Shown: positions 17,812-25,658 of the stretch, piece by piece | Layout of the letters: every line of letters begins with the position of its first letter | How positions within the stretch are numbered: position 1 is the first letter of the stretch | Origin: Taibaiella sp. | Lineage (GTDB): Bacteria; Bacteroidota; Bacteroidia; Chitinophagales; Chitinophagaceae | Assembly (NCBI GenBank): GCA_016786705.1 | Contig: JAEUVV010000005.1 | Span: 52,806-116,805, forward strand | Direction of reading: 5' to 3' | Length of the DNA stretch: 64,000 nt | Notes under the pieces: generated by a model | Seen by the model: the letters and a program-made list of their open reading frames with translations, nothing else | Databases searched by the model: none | Told to the model about the DNA's origin: nothing | Position numbers and translations under genes: made by a program

Positions 17812-18263
17812 TACTTTCTATTAAAATACATTTTGAAATATTTCACCGGCACCCATAAGAAGCCAAAACACTCTCCTTCTTCTTTTCCTGTATGCTTATG
17901 GTGTTGTTTATGCGCTCTGCGTATGGCCAGCAGGTAAGGGTTTTGCGTAGCGCGCAGCACTTTGACGCGCTGATGGATGAAAATATCATGTACAAAAAAG
18001 TAAGCCATTCCATATAAAGAAATGCCTAGGCCGATGTAGAATAAATGATTAAACCCGTTATCAGCCCCCAGGTACATCAGCAGGATTGCCGGCAGGGCAA
18101 ATATGACAAAGAACCAGTCGTTTCTTTCCAGGTGCCCTTCATTGCTATGGTCATGGTGATCCCTGTGCAATACCCACAGGAAGCCATGCATAACATATTT
18201 ATGGATGATCCAGGTTGCTCCTTCCATTAAAAAGAACGTCGCCAGGAGGAGGAATATATTCAT
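17811..18263 (-). CDS. crtZ: Beta-carotene hydroxylase
   Basis: A 150-residue di-iron membrane hydroxylase of the fatty acid hydroxylase superfamily. All four His clusters are visible: HKYVMH (21-26), HRDHH (33-37), HDIFIH (92-97) and HKQHH (118-122). It should convert beta-carotene through beta-cryptoxanthin to zeaxanthin. Four or so hydrophobic segments fit the family. It lies 12 bases after the unknown secreted protein gene and overlaps crtY by one base. No ketolase (crtW) is present in the operon, so zeaxanthin is the expected product unless other genes act elsewhere. Confidence 0.92.
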   Translation of the reverse strand: MNIFLLLATFFLMEGATWIIHKYVMHGFLWVLHRDHHDHSNEGHLERNDWFFVIFALPAILLMYLGADNGFNHLFYIGLGISLYGMAYFFVHDIFIHQRVKVLRATQNPYLLAIRRAHKQHHKHTGKEEGECFGFLWVPVKYFKMYFNRK

Positions 18264-18275
18264 GTCTTTTAATTT

Positions 18276-18737
18276 TTAATGAATCAATTTATAACACATG
18301 GCTTTAAGGGATTTAGAGTCTATTTTATCTATATTGCTTTTGATAAACTTTCTATCCTCATTAATATGGCTGCGGTACTGTAAAAAATCCGGGCAATTTA
18401 CCTGGATCGATAAGCGTATAAAACGCAGTTCTATGTTGTGTGGCGCCATTTTGAGCGCTTGCTCGATATTCTTTTTTCCTTTGTTGAAGGTGTTTAGTTT
18501 AGCTATAGGGCTGCTGGTATGATTGGCCCATATGGTCTGAAGGGCACCCAGGTAACCCAGGAAGACCACATTGGCGGTTTCTTTGGACAGCTGTGTAATA
18601 AGCGTCTTGCATAGCTTTTCATTTTTTACCGCCTGCTCATAATTTTGACGTACATATTCAGGATCTAAGGCAAAAGCGGACGCTGATGCAGTAGCAACAA
18701 GAACGATAGCTGCTATGAGGGCGGTTGTCTTTTTCAT
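18276..18737 (-). CDS. Uncharacterised secreted protein of the carotenoid operon
   Basis: A 153-residue protein with a signal peptide (1-23, ending ASAFA). The mature part is helical and TPR-like: three short helix pairs, with KKNIEQALKMAPHNIELRFIRL resembling a TPR-type repeat, and three Cys residues. I know no function. Its ATG overlaps the end of crtB by four bases and crtZ follows after 12 bases, so it is embedded in the operon and not a passer-by. Its place suggests a role in carotenoid placement or synthesis at the envelope; this is inference from position only. Confidence 0.75.
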   Translation of the reverse strand: MKKTTALIAAIVLVATASASAFALDPEYVRQNYEQAVKNEKLCKTLITQLSKETANVVFLGYLGALQTIWANHTSSPIAKLNTFNKGKKNIEQALKMAPHNIELRFIRLSIQVNCPDFLQYRSHINEDRKFIKSNIDKIDSKSLKAMCYKLIH

Positions 18738-19570
18738 AAAATAGCCATTTTATATTGCAGGTAGCTGCTCATTGCCAGGGAAATCTTTTGCCCGTTATGT
18801 ATTCTTATTCTTTCATTCAGGATTTTTTCAGCAGGTGTATTTTTTATTTTTCTAAATAAAGAAAGATAGTATTTGTAGGCCAGGTATACGCCAAATCTTG
18901 AGGCGACAGGTAACATTTTGATGCCCTCCAGTGCTGTTTTAAATTCTGCTCCTATTTCAGTCTCTATCTGCTGCTTGATCTGGTTATTAAACACGTTCAT
19001 TTCTATATTCGGGAAATAGGTACGTCCTAAAAGCTGGTAGTCATCTTTAAGGTCGCGGAGAAAGTTTACTTTCTGGAAAGCCGATCCCAGCTTCATAGCA
19101 TAAGGTTTGAGCCGCTCATATTCTTCTTTATTGCCATTTACAAAGATTTGCAGGCACATCAGCCCGACTACTTCTGCTGAGCCCAGTATATACTCTTTGT
19201 ACAGGTCAGAGTTGTAGTCTATCTGCTCAAGGTCCATCTCCATACTGTGCAGGAACTGCCGGATCAGTTGATGGTCAATATTATATTTATGAACAACTTC
19301 CTGGAAGGACTGCAGGATAGGGTTAATCGAAATGCCTTCCTCTATAGCCTGCCAGGTCTGCTCCGTAAAGCGTGTCAGCAAGCATTTTTTGTCATAATCA
19401 TGAAAGCTGTCTACAATCTCGTCGGCTAAACGCACGAATCCGTAAATAGCATATATAGGGGGACGCATACCTGTGCTTAACGCGAGAATACCCAGCGAAA
19501 AACTGGTACTGTATTTCTTCGTGGTAGCCTTGCTCACCTGGTAGGATAATTCGTCAAACAGTTTTTTCAT
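18734..19570 (-). CDS. crtB: Phytoene/squalene synthase
   Basis: A 278-residue trans-isoprenyl diphosphate synthase. It carries the two aspartate-rich motifs, Asp50-Asp54 (LADEIVD) and Asp173-Asp177 (LRDLKDDYQLLGRTYFP), that bind Mg and diphosphate. It should join two GGPP molecules into phytoene. No GGPP synthase gene lies in the operon, so crtE must be elsewhere. It is second in the operon, 47 bases after crtI. The C-terminal stretch (residues 205-278) is shorter than in some plant enzymes but normal for bacteria. Confidence 0.93.
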   Translation of the reverse strand: MKKLFDELSYQVSKATTKKYSTSFSLGILALSTGMRPPIYAIYGFVRLADEIVDSFHDYDKKCLLTRFTEQTWQAIEEGISINPILQSFQEVVHKYNIDHQLIRQFLHSMEMDLEQIDYNSDLYKEYILGSAEVVGLMCLQIFVNGNKEEYERLKPYAMKLGSAFQKVNFLRDLKDDYQLLGRTYFPNIEMNVFNNQIKQQIETEIGAEFKTALEGIKMLPVASRFGVYLAYKYYLSLFRKIKNTPAEKILNERIRIHNGQKISLAMSSYLQYKMAIL

Positions 19571-19617
19571 TTAGCTTTTTTTTGTGGGTTGTGAGGAAAG
19601 TTTAATTCGCTGCATTA

Positions 19618-21120
19618 TCATACTTTCAGGAGCTCTGCGTTCTTTTTATGCATCTTGATTTTGTTGACTTCACCGGCTACTATTTTTCCCGAGATAATAG
19701 AAGGCGGTACGCCCGGGCCGGGAACGGTCAATTGGCCGGTATAAAATAAATTATTCAGTTTTTTGTTCCTGATGCCGGGTTTTAAAACAGCGGTCTGTTT
19801 TAAAGTATTGGCAAGGCCATAAGCATTGCCCTGGTAAGCATTGTAATCCTGTATAAAATCGCTTACACAATAACTCCTTTTATAGGTAATGTGTTGTAGC
19901 AGGTTTTCTGCACCTGTATACTTCTCGAGCCGGCTGATCATTTCTCTTAAATACACTTCACGGGTGCTTTCCTGGTCCGACATACCTGTTGCCAATGGCA
20001 TGAGTAGGAATACATTTTCATGACCTTCAGGAGCTACGCCGGGATCTGTTTTTGAAGGACAGCAGGCATAAAATAATGGTTGTTCCGGCCAGCTTTTTTC
20101 TTCATAGATACTATGGATATGGTTGTCCAGGTCATGCTCAAAGAATAAGGTATGGTGTTTCAGGTTAGGGATTATTTTATCAAATCCCAAATAATAGATA
20201 AGGCAGGAAGGGGCAAAGGTGCGGCTTTCCCAGTAGCGGTCATTATAATTCTTTTGATGCTCTTCCAGTAATGTTTCGCTATGCTGGTAATCGGCAGAGG
20301 AAATCACCGCATCAAAATCCAGGAGCTGCCCGTTTACTTCGATACCGGTTACTTTATCTTTTTCACTAATGATCTTCTGCACCGGGTGATTAAAATGAAA
20401 TGTCGCGCCCTGTTGTTCCGCGACCTGCTTCATCGCAAGCACTAACTGGTAAAATCCGCCCATAGGGTACCAGGTACCTAAAGCGTAGCCCCCATAATTC
20501 ATAAGGCTGTATAATGCCGGTATGTTTTTGGGAGAAGCGCCTAAAAAGATAACAGGGAATTCCATTAGTGTCCTGAGCTGCGGATGCTTGAAATATTTGC
20601 CCACATAAGACCTGAAATTGCTGAGCAGGTCAAGTTTCAGTGCGTTCCTGGCGATTTTGGGCGATAGGAATTCGAGCCAGCTATAGCAGGGTTTGTTGAC
20701 AAAATCCTGCATACCGACTTCATACTTATATTTTGCCGATTGCATAAAAGCATCCAGTTTTTGACCACTGCCCGGTTCAATACTTTCAAAAAGATTTTTC
20801 AGTTGGGCATAGTTTTCGGGTATGGAAAGTGTTCCCTCATCAAATACCATATCGAATTGAGGGTTCAGAGAAATAAGCTGGTAGAAATTGGCTGCCGTAT
20901 AACCAAAGTCTTTAAAGAAGTTTTCAATAATATCCGGCATCCAATACCAGCTTGGCCCCATGTCAAAAGTATAGCCGTTTTCGGTCTTGAATTGCCTGGC
21001 CCTTCCCCCCGGCTGTCCGTGCTTTTCGAAAACATGTACTTCGTTTCCATGTTTGGCGGCATAAGCAGCGGCAGACAGACCTGAAATTCCCGAACCTATT
21101 ATAGCTATCTTTTTACCCAT
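19618..21120 (-). CDS. crtI: Phytoene desaturase, CrtI type
   Basis: A 500-residue FAD enzyme. The dinucleotide fold GSGISG (9-14) follows the start, and the C-terminus has NNLFYTGQLTVPGPGVPPS, the bacterial phytoene dehydrogenase signature. It should convert phytoene to lycopene by up to four desaturations and act at the membrane. It is first in the eight-gene operon. A promoter box is seen at 21171-21178 and an inverted repeat overlapping its -33 region is a candidate regulator site. Confidence 0.94.
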   Translation of the reverse strand: MGKKIAIIGSGISGLSAAAYAAKHGNEVHVFEKHGQPGGRARQFKTENGYTFDMGPSWYWMPDIIENFFKDFGYTAANFYQLISLNPQFDMVFDEGTLSIPENYAQLKNLFESIEPGSGQKLDAFMQSAKYKYEVGMQDFVNKPCYSWLEFLSPKIARNALKLDLLSNFRSYVGKYFKHPQLRTLMEFPVIFLGASPKNIPALYSLMNYGGYALGTWYPMGGFYQLVLAMKQVAEQQGATFHFNHPVQKIISEKDKVTGIEVNGQLLDFDAVISSADYQHSETLLEEHQKNYNDRYWESRTFAPSCLIYYLGFDKIIPNLKHHTLFFEHDLDNHIHSIYEEKSWPEQPLFYACCPSKTDPGVAPEGHENVFLLMPLATGMSDQESTREVYLREMISRLEKYTGAENLLQHITYKRSYCVSDFIQDYNAYQGNAYGLANTLKQTAVLKPGIRNKKLNNLFYTGQLTVPGPGVPPSIISGKIVAGEVNKIKMHKKNAELLKV

Positions 21121-21170
21121 ATAATATGTATATTGTCAGGTGAATTATTAGTTAGGATTAGTATAGGACA

Positions 21171-21178
21171 CAAATATA
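21171..21178 (-). promoter_or_regulatory. crtI operon promoter (-7 element)
   Basis: TATATTTG on the minus strand is a perfect TAnnTTTG. A TTTG on the same strand at 21203-21200 sits 21 bases upstream, a normal spacing for the Bacteroidota -33 box. The leader to the crtI ATG is about 45 bases. Confidence 0.65.
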
Positions 21179-21190
21179 CCAATTATCTGT

Positions 21191-21216
21191 TTAAAAGTAC
21201 AAAAAAGCACTTTTAA
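21191..21216. promoter_or_regulatory. Inverted repeat over the crtI -33 box, candidate operator
   Basis: TTAAAAGT and ACTTTTAA form a perfect 8-base inverted repeat with a 10-base spacer. It covers the putative -33 box of the crtI promoter and lies just downstream of the MarR gene. Binding by the MarR protein is inference. Confidence 0.4.
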
Positions 21217-21240
21217 TTTTTTAATAATTAAAAATAAAAA

Positions 21241-21266
21241 ACGGGGCAGCATTTAAGCTGCCCCGT
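21241..21266 (-). terminator. Terminator of the MarR gene
   Basis: Perfect 10-base GC-rich arms (21241-21250, 21257-21266) with a 6-base loop stand 30 bases past the MarR stop. On the minus strand a T-rich run follows, a classic intrinsic terminator. It separates marR transcription from the carotenoid operon. Confidence 0.8.
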
Positions 21267-21295
21267 TGCTCTTAAATAATTAGCTTACTTGTGAT

Positions 21296-21970
21296 TTAAG
21301 ATAAGGAAGGAAGATAATCTTCTAGTTCTTTAAGTTCCTTGTTATTGTAATTATCGTAATGAAAATGATCCAATTTTTTGAGCATTAAAGCTAGCTGCTC
21401 TTTTTCTGAGTCATTTAAAGACCCGGTAGCTATTTTGCCTAGTGTATTCATTTTTCCGAAGATCCTGAATAATTCCGATTTGCCATAATCTGTCAGCTGG
21501 ATCAAATGGCTGCGTTGGTCTTCCGGGTTATCTACCTGGATGAACATTTTAGACTTTATTAAGCGATTAATGATCTCTATACCACTACTTTTTTCAATAA
21601 TATTTTTCCTGATAAGGTCTGTTTTTGTAATGCGTTCGTGTTGCATTACATTGACCAGGAAGCTAAATTCTTCCATGGTCCTGATGTTGCTTTCTGCAAA
21701 AGCTGTTTTGGCATAGAATTTAATATACCGGTAAAGTAAAAGAATGTGTTGGGCAATTACACGTTCTATATTATTGGCAATATGATGCGGGCTCTTAAGT
21801 ATTTCCGGGTTGGTTTTTCCTATAATAGAATTTTTGAGTGACTCGAGGTCGCTTGCAGGGTTGAGAGAGGCTGCAAATCCTTCAATGCTCAGTGCATTTT
21901 TGTCTTCTGCCTGCTCTTCATAATGGCTTAATTTATCAATCAATGCTTTTAATAATTCAAGGCTATTCAT
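21296..21970 (-). CDS. MarR-family transcriptional regulator
   Basis: A 224-residue regulator, longer than most MarR proteins (about 150). An N-terminal helical part of about 80 residues precedes a winged helix in which FSFLVNVMQHERITKTDLIRKNI and RLIKSKMFIQVDNPEDQRSHLIQLTDYGKSE carry the usual MarR fold, with DQRSHLIQLT as the wing. These proteins often repress their own and neighbouring genes and respond to small ligands. Its position directly upstream of crtI, same strand, behind a terminator, makes it the likely regulator of the carotenoid operon. The ligand is unknown. Confidence 0.85.
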   Translation of the reverse strand: MNSLELLKALIDKLSHYEEQAEDKNALSIEGFAASLNPASDLESLKNSIIGKTNPEILKSPHHIANNIERVIAQHILLLYRYIKFYAKTAFAESNIRTMEEFSFLVNVMQHERITKTDLIRKNIIEKSSGIEIINRLIKSKMFIQVDNPEDQRSHLIQLTDYGKSELFRIFGKMNTLGKIATGSLNDSEKEQLALMLKKLDHFHYDNYNNKELKELEDYLPSLS

Positions 21971-22009
21971 TTTTTTGATATCATTTCAGCTTTAAATAAT
22001 AATGTATAA

Positions 22010-22021
22010 TATAGTACTATA
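22010..22021. promoter_or_regulatory. Palindrome at the marR transcription start
   Basis: TATAGTACTATA is a perfect 12-base palindrome. It lies 5 to 16 bases downstream of the marR -7 box, where the transcript should begin, a typical place for autoregulatory repression. The motif is AT-rich, so chance cannot be ruled out. Confidence 0.35.
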
Positions 22022-22026
22022 AAGTG

Positions 22027-22034
22027 CAAATTTA
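22027..22034 (-). promoter_or_regulatory. marR promoter (-7 element)
   Basis: TAAATTTG on the minus strand fits TAnnTTTG, and would give a leader of about 50 bases before the marR ATG at 21970. Confidence 0.5.
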
Positions 22035-22279
22035 ATTTTTATTTTAAAATAATTAAATTATTTAGTACGTAATTGGACTTTTCTGTTGATTTTTATAATT
22101 ATTTAAGTAAATAGTTCAGAAAATTTGTTTGCAGATTAAATTCAGAATATTTATTGAAATGGAGTAATTTTGCATATCTTCCGGACATCAGGGCTTATAT
22201 ACTTCTGTCCTTCTCTCCCTATATAAGACAAATAACTCAGTTCTATATATTTTTTTTCATACAATTGAAAAAAGTTTCG

Positions 22280-22287
22280 TACCTTTG
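22280..22287 (+). promoter_or_regulatory. infA operon promoter (-7 element)
   Basis: TACCTTTG fits TAnnTTTG and stands 17 bases before the infA ATG. The same box precedes rpsF, rpsO and cbs in this window. Confidence 0.65.
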
Positions 22288-22304
22288 CGTTCCTTTTAGA
22301 AATT

Positions 22305-22523
22305 ATGTCAAAACAACCACTAATAAAACAAGACGGAAGTATCGTAGAAGCCTTATCCAACGCCATGTTCCGGGTAAGACTGGAAAACGGTCACGAGATT
22401 TTAGCCACTATTTCAGGAAAGATGCGTATGCACTACATTCGTATCCTGCCTGGAGATAAGGTTGGTGTGGAGATGAGTCCGTACGATCTTTCGAGGGGAA
22501 GAATCATCTACAGGTATAAATAA
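22305..22523 (+). CDS. infA: Translation initiation factor IF-1
   Basis: A 72-residue S1/OB-fold protein, exactly the usual length. Motifs [27 protein letters not shown] and RGRIIYRYK are highly conserved. IF-1 binds the 30S A site during initiation. First gene of the infA-rpmJ-rpsM-rpsK-rpsD-rpoA-rplQ operon. Confidence 0.98.
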   Translation: MSKQPLIKQDGSIVEALSNAMFRVRLENGHEILATISGKMRMHYIRILPGDKVGVEMSPYDLSRGRIIYRYK

Positions 22524-22569
22524 TAAGAGGCAATAAACTGTTTTTGTAAAACTATAATAATAAATTAAC

Positions 22570-22686
22570 ATGAAAGTTCGTGCAGCCATCAAAAAGCGCA
22601 GTGCAGATTGTAAAATCGTGCGTCGCAAAGGCAAATTGTATGTGATCAACAAAAAGAATCCTCGTTTTAAGCAACGTCAGGGATAA
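22570..22686 (+). CDS. rpmJ: 50S ribosomal protein L36
   Basis: A 38-residue protein, [19 protein letters not shown] at the start and [10 protein letters not shown] at the end, the standard L36 form. The family usually has a CXXC-type zinc site; only one Cys (Cys14) remains and no His appears, so this is a zinc-free form as seen in other Bacteroidota. It lies 46 bases after infA and 36 before rpsM. Confidence 0.96.
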   Translation: MKVRAAIKKRSADCKIVRRKGKLYVINKKNPRFKQRQG

Positions 22687-22722
22687 TTTTTATTACTAAA
22701 TTCTTTAAACAAATTTTTTTAA

Positions 22723-23103
22723 ATGGCTCGTATAGCTGGTATCGATTTACCGAAAAACAAACGTGGCGAAATAGGTTTGACCTATATTTATGGTATTGGC
22801 CGCAGTACCGCTCGTTACATTCTTGCTAAGTCTGAAATTTCTTTTGACAAGAAAGTAAACGAATGGAATGATGATGAACAAGCTTCTATCCGTAACATTA
22901 TCGGATCAGAATTCAAAGTAGAAGGTCAATTACGTTCTGAAGTTCAAATGAACATCAAACGTTTGATGGACATCGCTTGTTATCGTGGTGTGCGTCACCG
23001 TAAAGGTTTACCGCTGCGTGGACAACGTACTAAAACAAACAGCCGTACCCGTAAAGGAAAACGTCGCACTGTTGCCGGTAAGAAAAAAGCACCGAAAAAG
23101 TAA
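22723..23103 (+). CDS. rpsM: 30S ribosomal protein S13
   Basis: A 126-residue head protein of the small subunit. It begins [15 protein letters not shown], contains YGIGRSTA and the tail [20 protein letters not shown], with a basic extension that contacts tRNA in the P site. Length is typical. In E. coli the next gene follows within a few dozen bases; here a 125-base gap with a hairpin intervenes. Confidence 0.98.
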   Translation: MARIAGIDLPKNKRGEIGLTYIYGIGRSTARYILAKSEISFDKKVNEWNDDEQASIRNIIGSEFKVEGQLRSEVQMNIKRLMDIACYRGVRHRKGLPLRGQRTKTNSRTRKGKRRTVAGKKKAPKK

Positions 23104-23171
23104 TATTAAAATCATTCGGGTTTTCGCCGGATCTCCGTTTTTTACTTTTTCAGGAAGGAGGGTTTACCCGG

Positions 23172-23191
23172 CTAAGCGCTTAACCGCTTAG
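23172..23191 (+). promoter_or_regulatory. Hairpin in the rpsM-rpsK gap
   Basis: CTAAGCG and CGCTTAG form a perfect 7-base stem with a 6-base loop (CTTAAC), within a 125-base gap. It may process or stabilise the transcript. No T-run follows, so a terminator is unlikely. Confidence 0.4.
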
Positions 23192-23228
23192 GCTTTATTA
23201 AAACATTCAAAAGATTACCTTATTTAAA

Positions 23229-23633
23229 ATGGCAAAAGGAAAAGTTAGTGCTGCAAAAGCGGCCGCCAAAAAAAGAGTAGTAAAAGTTGATGCGCATGGT
23301 GATGTGCATATCACGTCTACTTTCAACAATATTATTATCAGTTTTACAAATAAAGCAGGTCAGGTAATCTCCTGGTCTTCTGCAGGTAAAATGGGCTTCC
23401 GTGGTTCTAAAAAGAACACCCCATACGCTGCACAACAAGCTGCTGCCGACGCTGCAAAAGTGGCTATGGACGCCGGCTTGAAAAAAGTTGATGTTATCGT
23501 TAAAGGACCTGGTTCTGGTCGTGAAGGCGCTATCCGTTCTGTAGCGAATAGCGGTATCGAAGTAATTACGATCAAAGATATTACTCCGATTCCTCACAAT
23601 GGTTGTCGTCCTCCGAAAAAACGTCGTGTTTAA
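23229..23633 (+). CDS. rpsK: 30S ribosomal protein S11
   Basis: A 134-residue platform protein of the small subunit. It carries [47 protein letters not shown] and the end [18 protein letters not shown], all family hallmarks. The N-terminus is lysine and alanine rich. Confidence 0.98.
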   Translation: MAKGKVSAAKAAAKKRVVKVDAHGDVHITSTFNNIIISFTNKAGQVISWSSAGKMGFRGSKKNTPYAAQQAAADAAKVAMDAGLKKVDVIVKGPGSGREGAIRSVANSGIEVITIKDITPIPHNGCRPPKKRRV

Positions 23634-23647
23634 TATTCATAAATGAT

Positions 23648-23680
23648 AAGTGATGAGTGATATACTATCATTCATCACTT
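23648..23680 (+). promoter_or_regulatory. Long hairpin in the rpsK-rpsD gap
   Basis: Arms of 15 bases (23648-23662, 23666-23680), with one mismatch, face each other over a 3-base loop. A second copy of the 3' part (TCACTCAT, 23682-23689) could pair with the ATGAGTGA inside the 5' arm, so two competing folds are possible. No T-run follows. The surrounding gap is 149 bases. Confidence 0.45.
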
Positions 23681-23782
23681 GTCACTCATAAATAATATAT
23701 CCCGCTCGTATCCGCTTTTTCGATTTTTATATGAGACGAATGGGAGATTTTTTAATTAAAAGTCGAAAAAATAAATTTTAAA

Positions 23783-24388
23783 ATGGCTCGTTATACTGGA
23801 CCAAAAAACAAGATCAATCGTATCTTCGGTGAACCAATCTTAGGTTCCGGCAAAAATCTTTCAAAAAACAGCAACCCTCCGGGTATGCACGGTGGTAACC
23901 GTAAGCGTAAATCTCAATCTGAATACGCGATCCAGTTGAAAGAAAAACAAAAAGCGAAATTTACTTACCTGGTATTGGAAAAACAATTCAGAAACATCTA
24001 CAAGGAAGCATCCCGTCTGAAAGGTGCGACTGGTGAGAACCTGATCAAATTGTTAGAATCCCGTTTGGACAATACCGTATACCGTTTAGGTCTTGCGCCT
24101 ACACGTCCTGCTGCACGCCAGCTGGTATCGCACAAACACATTTTGGTGAATGGTGAGCCTGTAAATATCCCGTCTTATGTATTAAAAGCCGGTGATACTA
24201 TCGAATTGAAACCAAAATCTAAAGTAAATTCTGCGGTAACAAGCCTTACACGTTCTAAAAATCCAAACATCAACTGGTTGGATATGAACGAGAAAGAACT
24301 GAAAGGTACTTTCTTGTCTGCACCTGAGCGTGAATTTGTTCCGGAGAATATCAAAGAGCAATTAATTGTAGAGTTGTACTCTAAATAA
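23783..24388 (+). CDS. rpsD: 30S ribosomal protein S4
   Basis: A 201-residue primary rRNA-binding protein. The S4 RNA-binding domain is clear around LESRLDNTVYRLGLAPTRPA, RQLVSHKHILVNG. The N-terminal ARYTGPKNKINRIFGEP is typical of Bacteroidota. No zinc cysteines occur in the N-terminus. In E. coli S4 represses this operon by binding its leader; here the gap in front of rpsD holds a hairpin, but whether S4 binds it is unknown. Confidence 0.98.
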   Translation: MARYTGPKNKINRIFGEPILGSGKNLSKNSNPPGMHGGNRKRKSQSEYAIQLKEKQKAKFTYLVLEKQFRNIYKEASRLKGATGENLIKLLESRLDNTVYRLGLAPTRPAARQLVSHKHILVNGEPVNIPSYVLKAGDTIELKPKSKVNSAVTSLTRSKNPNINWLDMNEKELKGTFLSAPEREFVPENIKEQLIVELYSK

Positions 24389-24397
24389 TAGTAAAAT

Positions 24398-24432
24398 TTT
24401 GATTACCCTCATATTATTTGTGGGTAATCAAA
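24398..24432 (+). promoter_or_regulatory. Hairpins in the rpsD-rpoA gap
   Basis: A perfect 11-base stem (24398-24408 with 24422-24432) extends by further imperfect pairs to about 16. A second small stem, CCAATTG/CAATTGG, lies at 24468-24484. The gap is 126 bases. A weak T-rich run follows the first stem. Confidence 0.45.
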
Positions 24433-24514
24433 TTTACATTTATATTGCGCAAAAAAATATTTTTAAGCCAATTGCCACAATTGGTTAAACTTCCAAAAAC
24501 AACAAACTTTCAAT

Positions 24515-25513
24515 ATGGCTATATTGAGTTTCCAAAAGCCCGACAAAATTGTATTGCAAAAAGCGACTGACTTTGAAGCACAATTTGAATTCCGTCCGTT
24601 GGAGCCAGGATATGGTGTTACCATTGGTAATGCATTGCGCAGAGTACTGCTGAGTTCTCTTGAAGGCTATGCGATTACGGGAATCAAAATTGCTACAGTA
24701 GATCATGAGTTTGATACTATTAAAGGCGTAATTGAAGATGTTACCGAAATCATCCTGAATTTGAAACAAGTTCGTTTCAAAGCAGCGACCGAAGGTGTAT
24801 CTTCTGATAAAGTTTCTTTGGTCATCAAAGGTAAGGAGCAATTTACCGCAGGTATGATCGGGGAAGCAACTCCTCACTTCGAAGTTATGAACCCGGAACT
24901 GGTAATTTGTAACTTAGATACTTCTGCAGCCCTGGAAATTGATATTTTCATTGGAAAAGGCCGTGGTTATGTACCTGCTGAGGAAAACAAACCGAAAGAT
25001 AATTCTTTAAACTACATTTCAATTGACTCTATTTTCACTCCGATCAAGAATGTAAAATATGCAATTGAAAATACCCGTGTGGAGCAACGTACCGACTATG
25101 AAAAATTAGTTATGGACGTGGTTACTGACGGTACCATTCACCCTGAAGAGGCGGTTAAGGAAGCATCCCGCATCCTGATCCAGCACCTGATGATCATCAC
25201 TGACGAGAATATCTCTTTAGACACTAAACGTGAAGAAAAAGAAGATACCGTTGATGAAGGATTATTGCAATTACGCAAAGTATTGAATACTCCGCTGGAG
25301 GATTTAGAGCTTTCCGTACGTGCCTTCAACTGTTTGAAAGCAGCTAAGATCAACTCCCTGATTGAATTAGTACAATACACCCAGGAAGAGCTGATGAAGT
25401 TCCGTAACTTCGGACAAAAATCTTTGACTGAGATTGAACAAGTGTTGGGTGAAAGAGGCTTAAGCTTTGGCATGGACGTTTCCCGTGTAAAAGCTAGCGA
25501 ATTAAACCACTAA
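24515..25513 (+). CDS. rpoA: RNA polymerase alpha subunit
   Basis: A 332-residue protein. The N-terminal domain (1 to about 235) has EPGYGVTIGNALRRVLLSS for assembly; the C-terminal domain (about 265-332) has LNTPLEDLELSVRAFNCLK and NFGQKSLTEIEQVL, the HhH-like DNA and activator contact surface. Length fits the family. Confidence 0.98.
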   Translation: MAILSFQKPDKIVLQKATDFEAQFEFRPLEPGYGVTIGNALRRVLLSSLEGYAITGIKIATVDHEFDTIKGVIEDVTEIILNLKQVRFKAATEGVSSDKVSLVIKGKEQFTAGMIGEATPHFEVMNPELVICNLDTSAALEIDIFIGKGRGYVPAEENKPKDNSLNYISIDSIFTPIKNVKYAIENTRVEQRTDYEKLVMDVVTDGTIHPEEAVKEASRILIQHLMIITDENISLDTKREEKEDTVDEGLLQLRKVLNTPLEDLELSVRAFNCLKAAKINSLIELVQYTQEELMKFRNFGQKSLTEIEQVLGERGLSFGMDVSRVKASELNH

Positions 25514-25519
25514 AATTAT

Positions 25520-25549
25520 AACCGTTTGGTTCCCCCGGACCAAACGGTT
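25520..25549 (+). promoter_or_regulatory. Hairpin after rpoA
   Basis: AACCGTTTGGT and ACCAAACGGTT are perfect 11-base arms with an 8-base loop, seven bases past the rpoA stop. CCTTTATTT follows, so it may attenuate transcription between rpoA and rplQ. Confidence 0.5.
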
Positions 25550-25606
25550 CCTTTATTTATAAATTATAAGTTTTGCCGGAATTTTTTCGGATCGGGGCGG
25601 TAAAAC

Positions 25607-25637
25607 AATACTGTATTCCTTGACACGGTACAGTATT
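25607..25637 (+). promoter_or_regulatory. Second hairpin before rplQ
   Basis: AATACTGTA and TACAGTATT are perfect 9-base arms with a 13-base loop, ending 21 bases before the rplQ ATG. It could fold over or near the ribosome-binding region. Confidence 0.4.
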
Positions 25638-25658
25638 TATTAAAAGTCATTATATAAA

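Larger units (their letters stand above)
21971..22304. other. Divergent control region between marR and infA
   Basis: This AT-rich gap of 334 bases contains no gene that I can support. It holds the marR promoter (22027-22034), a palindrome (22010-22021), and the infA promoter (22280-22287). Confidence 0.6.

Noticed and set aside
25520..25549. The hairpin after rpoA as a full terminator
   Set aside because: rplQ follows with no visible promoter of its own and the T-run is poor, so read-through is more likely; kept as a regulatory dyad.
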